Shown here: positions 60,083 through 64,000 of the stretch, in pieces
Layout of the letters: every line of letters starts with the position of its first letter
Numbering within the stretch: position 1 is the first letter of the stretch
Assembly: GCA_900757195.1 (NCBI GenBank)
Contig: CAAEMZ010000033.1
Span: 1 to 64,000, forward strand
DNA: 64,000 nt
Direction: 5' to 3'
Source of the DNA: Lachnospiraceae bacterium
Lineage (GTDB): Bacteria > Bacillota > Clostridia > Lachnospirales > Lachnospiraceae
Translations under genes and position numbers: made by a program
The notes under the pieces: generated by a model
Seen by the model: the letters and a program-made list of their open reading frames with translations, nothing else
What the model was told of the DNA's origin: nothing
Database searches by the model: none

Positions 60083-60850
60083 GTGTATCGGGTGGTTATT
60101 ATTGATGATGAATCGATTATTGTGGAAGGGCTTCAACGGGTGATTGACTGGAAGTCCTATAACTGTCAGGTTGTGGCGACGGCCTGTGATGCGGTTTCCG
60201 GCGCGGATATTATCCGCCAGTGCCGGCCGCATATTATCTTTACAGATATTAAAATGCCGGGGGCGGATGGTCTGTCGATGCTGGCAGGGTTGAAGGCAGA
60301 GTTTCCAAAGACGCAGATTACGGTATTAACCGGATATCGGGATTTTGAATATGCGCAAAAAGCCATACGGCTTGGGGTGTCCCGTTTTCTTTTAAAACCT
60401 TCGAAAATGGATGAGCTGGAGGAAGCGCTGGTCTATATGACGGGGGTGCTGGATACGCTGCCGGAGGAAAAGACAGAAATTTCCGGGAAGGAGGACGGCA
60501 GTGAGTCTGCCAACAGCTTTCTGGTCCGGCAGGCGCAGGCTTATATTGCGGAGCATTATGCCTGTCGGCTTTCGCTTCAGGAAGTGGCCGATCACTGTTA
60601 CGTAAGCCAGTGGTATCTGTCCAAGCTGCTGCACAAGCATCTCGGGATTCCTTTTTATGATCTGCTGAACAGTGTCCGGGTGCAGAAAGCGAAGGAACTG
60701 CTGGAAAATCCGGCCCTTCGCATCAGTGAAATCGCCGAGCAGGTAGGATATGCCGATACGGCTCATTTTTCCAGAGTATTTAAGAAAAGTGAAGGGATTC
60801 CTGCCGGAGACTGGCGGAATATAAACTGTGGGCGAAATGAGAAACAATAA
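60083..60850 (+). CDS. YesN-type response regulator (receiver + AraC HTH)
   Basis: A 255-residue regulator. The receiver domain begins YRVVIIDDE and has the phospho-acceptor Asp55 in FTDIKMPG and a Lys in LLKPSK. The C-terminal AraC-type pair of HTH motifs (about 155-255) includes LQEVADHCYVSQWYLSKLLH and ISEIAEQVGYADTAHFSRVF. GTG at 60083 is taken as the start because GGGGGAG lies 8 bases before it and it yields the usual N-terminus; GTG at 60074 overlaps that site. It probably receives phosphate from the YesM kinase and activates the transport genes. Confidence 0.92.
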   Translation: MYRVVIIDDESIIVEGLQRVIDWKSYNCQVVATACDAVSGADIIRQCRPHIIFTDIKMPGADGLSMLAGLKAEFPKTQITVLTGYRDFEYAQKAIRLGVSRFLLKPSKMDELEEALVYMTGVLDTLPEEKTEISGKEDGSESANSFLVRQAQAYIAEHYACRLSLQEVADHCYVSQWYLSKLLHKHLGIPFYDLLNSVRVQKAKELLENPALRISEIAEQVGYADTAHFSRVFKKSEGIPAGDWRNINCGRNEKQ

Positions 60851-60865
60851 CAGATATAAGTGTAG

Positions 60866-60930
60866 AAACAGGGGATTTTCCGAAGATGTTCTGAACGGAT
60901 CGGAGAATCTCCTGTTTTTGATTTATTTAA
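60866..60930. terminator. Hairpin terminator between the yesN-like gene and dinB
   Basis: A 12-bp stem, 60866-60877 with 60906-60917 (one G-U), with an inner stem TCCG/CGGA. TTTTTGATTTATTT follows on the plus strand; the minus-strand side has only a short T stretch, so it mainly ends the rightward transcript. Confidence 0.7.
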
Positions 60931-62104
60931 GAAAGCTGCCCCGGACAACGGCGTCTTTACCGTACTTCCGGCGGATATCATCAAGGGCCTTATCCAGCTT
61001 TCGAAGCTTCTGGCTGGTTTCCGGCTCAAAAAGGTTCATCTGCACCGTATCCTGGCCGGACAGTTTGGAAGTGCGGATACCCAGAAGACGTATCGGCGTT
61101 CCGTCCCAGAGCTCGTCGAAAAGACGGCAGGCATAGCTGTAAATCGTATCGGTGCTCTGGCTCGGTGTCCGGAGAAGGGTCTGATGGGAAACGGTGTGGA
61201 AATTATGAAATTTAATTTCGACACTGACCATTCCGGCAAGCTGGCCGGCCCGCCGCAGCCGGGAAGAGACGGACTCGGAAAGAGACAGAAGCACTTTCAG
61301 GGCAGCGGCCCGTTCGGTGACATCGGAGGAAAGGGTTGTGGAATTCCCAATGCCTTTGGCGGTATGACGTTTCGCGTCGATGGGGGTGTATTCCAGCCCG
61401 TTGGCATATTCCCAGATGGTCTGACCGTGGGATTTTAGATGGGAGGTGAGGATGGCGGGATCTGTATGGGCCAGGTCACCGATGTTTTTTATGCCGAGGA
61501 GCTCCAGCGTCCGGGCCGAAGATTTTCCGACCATAAACAGATCCCGGACGGGAAGAGGCCACATCTTTTGGGGGATTTCTTCAGGAAAAAGGGTGTGGAC
61601 ACGATCCGGCTTTGTGAAATCCGAGGCCATCTTTGCAAGGAGCCTGTTGGTGGAAATACCGATATTCACTGTAAAACCGAGGCTGTCCCGGATATGTTTA
61701 CGGATGATATGGGCGCCGGTAACGGGCGACCCGCCGTCTTCCGGAAAAGACACATAGGTCATAAAACATTCGTCAATACTGTAAGGATGAATATCCGGGG
61801 AATACTGGCTCAGTAAGTCCAGCATCTGATGGCTGCACTGCTGATAATAGCTGTGATCCGGCTGGACAATATGCAGGTGGGGGCACTTTTTCAGGGCATC
61901 GGTGATCGGTTCACCGGTGGTCACCTGAAAGGCTTTGGCCGGGATGGACTTTGCGAGAATAACGCCCCGGCGTTTGGAAATATCGCCGCCAATTGCGGAA
62001 GGAATCGTTCGGATATCCACGGATTCACCCTGGGCGAGCAGACGGATGGCCGTCCAGCTCAGATAGGCTGAATTCACATCAATATGAAAAATTATCGGAT
62101 TCAT
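60923..62104 (-). CDS. dinB: DNA polymerase IV (Y family)
   Basis: Error-prone translesion polymerase of 393 residues. It begins NPIIFHIDVNSAYLSW with the first catalytic Asp, has SIDECFMTY with the catalytic Asp-Glu pair, IGISTNRLLAKMASDFTKP, the LFMVGKSSARTLELLGIKNI helix-hairpin-helix, and a little-finger domain from about 245. The C-terminus lacks an obvious QLxLF-type beta-clamp peptide, but contains MNLFEPE, which may serve. The ATG at 62104 follows GAAGGTG; a GTG at 62113 is possible but too close to that site. Its promoter overlaps a LexA-type box. Confidence 0.93.
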   Translation of the reverse strand: MNPIIFHIDVNSAYLSWTAIRLLAQGESVDIRTIPSAIGGDISKRRGVILAKSIPAKAFQVTTGEPITDALKKCPHLHIVQPDHSYYQQCSHQMLDLLSQYSPDIHPYSIDECFMTYVSFPEDGGSPVTGAHIIRKHIRDSLGFTVNIGISTNRLLAKMASDFTKPDRVHTLFPEEIPQKMWPLPVRDLFMVGKSSARTLELLGIKNIGDLAHTDPAILTSHLKSHGQTIWEYANGLEYTPIDAKRHTAKGIGNSTTLSSDVTERAAALKVLLSLSESVSSRLRRAGQLAGMVSVEIKFHNFHTVSHQTLLRTPSQSTDTIYSYACRLFDELWDGTPIRLLGIRTSKLSGQDTVQMNLFEPETSQKLRKLDKALDDIRRKYGKDAVVRGSFLK

Positions 62105-62131
62105 ACGTATCACCTTCTAAAAGATATTTTT

Positions 62132-62160
62132 ATTATAATCGAAAACTTGTTCGATGTCAA
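62132..62160 (-). promoter_or_regulatory. Consensus dinB promoter
   Basis: On the minus strand: perfect TTGACA at 62160-62155, exactly 17 bases, perfect TATAAT at 62137-62132. The spacer is almost filled by a LexA-type box. Confidence 0.85.
62140..62153 (-). promoter_or_regulatory. LexA (SOS) box in the dinB promoter
   Basis: CGAACAAGTTTTCG, read on the minus strand, differs from a perfect CGAAC-N4-GTTCG dyad at one base. Its place between the -35 and -10 boxes would let LexA block RNA polymerase. The Gram-positive SOS consensus is established knowledge; binding here is inferred. Confidence 0.75.
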
Positions 62161-62182
62161 CAGGGGACAATCATCAAAACGG

Positions 62183-62211
62183 TTGAGAAATCTGAATGAA
62201 AATGGTACAAT
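62183..62211 (+). promoter_or_regulatory. Promoter for the shikimate kinase gene
   Basis: TTGAGA at 62183-62188, a 17-base spacer, TACAAT at 62206-62211 with an extended TG at 62203-62204. Confidence 0.7.
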
Positions 62212-62266
62212 AAACAAATATAAATAAAGGCGCTGTGAAAGAGCGCTCGATGAAAGGACTGCAGGA

Positions 62267-62779
62267 ATGACAGATAATATAATTTTAATTGGAATGCCCG
62301 GAGCGGGCAAAAGCACCATCGGAGTGGTTCTGGCAAAGGCGCTCGGCTATCATTTTATAGATTCGGATTTACTGATTCAGGACGCGGAAGAAAAGCGGCT
62401 TTTTGAAATTATCGACGAAGTCGGTATTGATGGTTTTCTGGAGGTAGAAAACAGGGTTAATGCCGGAATTCAGGTTCACAGAACGGTCATCGCCACGGGA
62501 GGCAGTGTTGTTTACGGGGAAGAGGCCATGGAACATCTGAAATCCATCGGTACGGTGGTTTATATTAATGTGCCTTATGAAGATCTTCAGAAACGGCTGG
62601 GGGATCTTTTAAAGCGGGGCGTTGCCATCCGTAAGGGAAATACCCTGCTGGATCTGTATAATGAACGCGTTCCGCTGTATAAAAAATATGCGGATATCAC
62701 GGTGGATGTTTACGGAATCCACATTCGGGAGGCCATGGAATTGATTAAAGATTCTGTGGAGAAACTGGAGTGTAAATAA
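62267..62779 (+). CDS. aroK: Shikimate kinase
   Basis: Phosphorylates shikimate at the 3-hydroxyl in the aromatic amino-acid pathway. The 170-residue protein has Walker A GMPGAGKST, the shikimate-binding DSDLLIQ segment after the first helix, a glycine-rich ATGGSVVYG loop (usually GGG), a lid region near RGVAIRKGNTLLDLYNERVP and the terminal adenine-binding helix. It is somewhat divergent (Ser in the GGG loop), so a related small-molecule kinase cannot be excluded. No other aro gene is nearby. GGACTGCAGG precedes the ATG. It is followed by a yfhO-like gene one base after its stop. Confidence 0.82.
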   Translation: MTDNIILIGMPGAGKSTIGVVLAKALGYHFIDSDLLIQDAEEKRLFEIIDEVGIDGFLEVENRVNAGIQVHRTVIATGGSVVYGEEAMEHLKSIGTVVYINVPYEDLQKRLGDLLKRGVAIRKGNTLLDLYNERVPLYKKYADITVDVYGIHIREAMELIKDSVEKLECK

Positions 62780-62780
62780 A

Positions 62781-64000
62781 ATGAAATTAAAGATCAGGAA
62801 ATGGATTTCGGAAAAACGATGGTATATTCTGGCATTTGCGATTCCTTTTGTGGTTGTGCTGACGGCGTTTATCTGTCAGGGACTGTGGCCGTTTGGAGAC
62901 CGGGGGATTGCCATTATTGATTCCTATCATCAGTATGTGCCTTTTTTCTCAGAGCTTCAGTATAAGTGGCGCCATTTTGACAGCCTGTTTTATAGCTGGA
63001 ACGGCGGCCTTGGAATGAATTTCTGGGCGGTCATTGCCTATTATCTGGCCAGCCCTTTAAATCTGCTGCTGCTTGTTTTTCCGAAAAGTATGGTGATGGA
63101 GTGTTTTACGTTCATCTATCTGATTAAAATCGGCCTGGCAGGATTGAGTTTTTCGGTATTTTTGAAGAAACGCTTTGACCACTATGGACCGTCAGTCACC
63201 GTTTTCGGATGCTGTTACGCTATGAGCAGCTTTATCATCGGCTACGGCTGGAATATTATGTGGCTGGACTGCCTGCTTCTGTTTCCGATGGTCATGCTGG
63301 GAATCCATCAGCTTGTCAGACAGAACAGAGGCTGGATGTACGGTATTTCGCTGGGACTGTGTATCTTTACGAATTACTATATTTCCATTATGATCTGCCT
63401 GTTTCTCTGCTTTTATGTTTTGGTGGAGATTAACGGCAGCCGGGAAATCTGGCTGGGAGAAAAGGTTCGTCGGTTTGGCCGTTTTGTCGTGTATTCGCTG
63501 CTTGGCGGCGGCCTTGGCGGAGTGATGCTGGTGCCGACGGCCTATGCGTTGATGGCCAGTCAGTCGGCGGACAGTACCTTTCCGAAGACATTGAAGTTTT
63601 ATCATGATGTATTTGAACTGCTGTGCCAGCATTTTACGGCGATTGAACCGACGTCTCTGAGCGGAAATTTTAACCTTTACTGCGGCGCGGCAATGCTGCT
63701 GCTTGTGCCGCTGTATTTACTGAATTCCAGAACACGGCTGGGAGACAAGGTGCTTCATATCCTTCTGACGGCTTTCCTTCTGGTCAGTCTGAACACCAAT
63801 ATGCTGACCTATGTGTGGCATGGATTTCATTTTCCGAACGGTCTTCCGGGAAGATTTTCATTTATTTATATTTTTCTGGTGCTGTCTATGGGATACGAAG
63901 GCTGGAGAAACCGGAGGTATGCGCCGAAGTGGACGGCAGCGGTTTCTGCAGCGGCCTGGCTTGCCTTTCTTGGTTATTGCTGGTGGGGGCAGAAGGCGGA
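62781..64000 (+). CDS. YfhO-family membrane protein (5' part, runs off the window)
   Basis: The first 406 codons of a large polytopic membrane protein. It starts MKLKIRKWISEKRW, then a first membrane helix, and an early extracytoplasmic loop GDRGIAIIDSYHQYVPFFSE followed by SWNGGLGMNFW, the pattern of YfhO-type GT-C-fold proteins. At least eight further membrane helices are visible. YfhO proteins are linked to lipoteichoic acid glycosylation or cell-envelope sugar transfer in Firmicutes; the substrate here is unknown. The ATG is one base past the stop of the shikimate kinase gene. The frame is still open at the window edge. Confidence 0.85.
   Translation, partial: MKLKIRKWISEKRWYILAFAIPFVVVLTAFICQGLWPFGDRGIAIIDSYHQYVPFFSELQYKWRHFDSLFYSWNGGLGMNFWAVIAYYLASPLNLLLLVFPKSMVMECFTFIYLIKIGLAGLSFSVFLKKRFDHYGPSVTVFGCCYAMSSFIIGYGWNIMWLDCLLLFPMVMLGIHQLVRQNRGWMYGISLGLCIFTNYYISIMICLFLCFYVLVEINGSREIWLGEKVRRFGRFVVYSLLGGGLGGVMLVPTAYALMASQSADSTFPKTLKFYHDVFELLCQHFTAIEPTSLSGNFNLYCGAAMLLLVPLYLLNSRTRLGDKVLHILLTAFLLVSLNTNMLTYVWHGFHFPNGLPGRFSFIYIFLVLSMGYEGWRNRRYAPKWTAAVSAAAWLAFLGYCWWGQKA

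Noticed and set aside
1..64000. CRISPR arrays, prophage or integrated conjugative element
   Set aside because: No regularly spaced repeats, integrase, structural phage genes, tRNA attachment site or relaxase were seen. The only mobile signature is the intron end.

Overview
The window looks like a chromosomal segment of a low-to-mid-GC monoderm Clostridia species, most likely Lachnospiraceae. The basis is the pth-mfd-parvulin gene order, BofA-family and YesM/YesN proteins, a Gram-positive Tad-type pilus locus without outer-membrane parts, consensus sigma-A promoters and strong AGGAGG ribosome sites. No rRNA, tRNA, CRISPR array, prophage or complete insertion sequence was recognised. The window opens inside the 3' end of a group II intron (domains V and VI at 27-93) and closes inside a YfhO-family gene.

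Layout. 1-13.5 kb holds housekeeping genes: pth, mfd, a PrsA-like foldase, a DUF554 membrane protein, hom, purine nucleoside phosphorylase, a zinc-ribbon membrane protein, trkA-trkH potassium uptake, and a leftward unit with a Na+/Ca2+ exchanger and two small proteins. 13.6-22.4 kb is one tightly packed rightward array: a NiaR-type repressor, a PfoR-like EIIC membrane protein, a small membrane protein, then three genes read as jetA, jetB and jetC of a type III Wadjet (SMC-like) system. No jetD nuclease follows. Instead there is an 840-bp AT-rich island with a perfect consensus promoter, a strong terminator and no intact gene between them.

23.3-28.8 kb carries a TPR protein with a degenerate AAA+ domain, coupled to a GH13 glucosidase and the glycogen branching enzyme glgB, followed by a BofA-family gene. 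29.4-38.1 kb is a ten-gene Tad/Flp-type pilus operon: a TadZ-like protein with a lost P-loop, TadA, TadB, TadC, a 55-residue Flp pilin, a DUF5702 protein, two TadE-like pseudopilins, a prepilin peptidase and an FHA protein.

38.1-49.4 kb holds an orphan histidine kinase, a HIT hydrolase, glycerol-1-phosphate dehydrogenase, murG, a TSCPD protein, mtnN, an unknown membrane protein, pgi, two tandem CBS-type manganese pyrophosphatases and a flavin reductase. 49.5-60.9 kb is a carbohydrate region: an MsmK/UgpC-type ABC ATPase behind a structured leader, a GH94 disaccharide phosphorylase resembling chitobiose phosphorylase, a phosphohexomutase, and a YesM kinase / binding protein / two permeases / YesN regulator block. 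Together these would import a disaccharide, split it with phosphate and feed the sugar-1-phosphate into glycolysis. 60.9-64 kb has dinB (leftward, with an apparent LexA box inside its promoter), a shikimate kinase and the start of a yfhO-like gene.

Functions are assigned from residue patterns read by eye. Promoters and terminators are sequence predictions. No database search, alignment or folding program was run.
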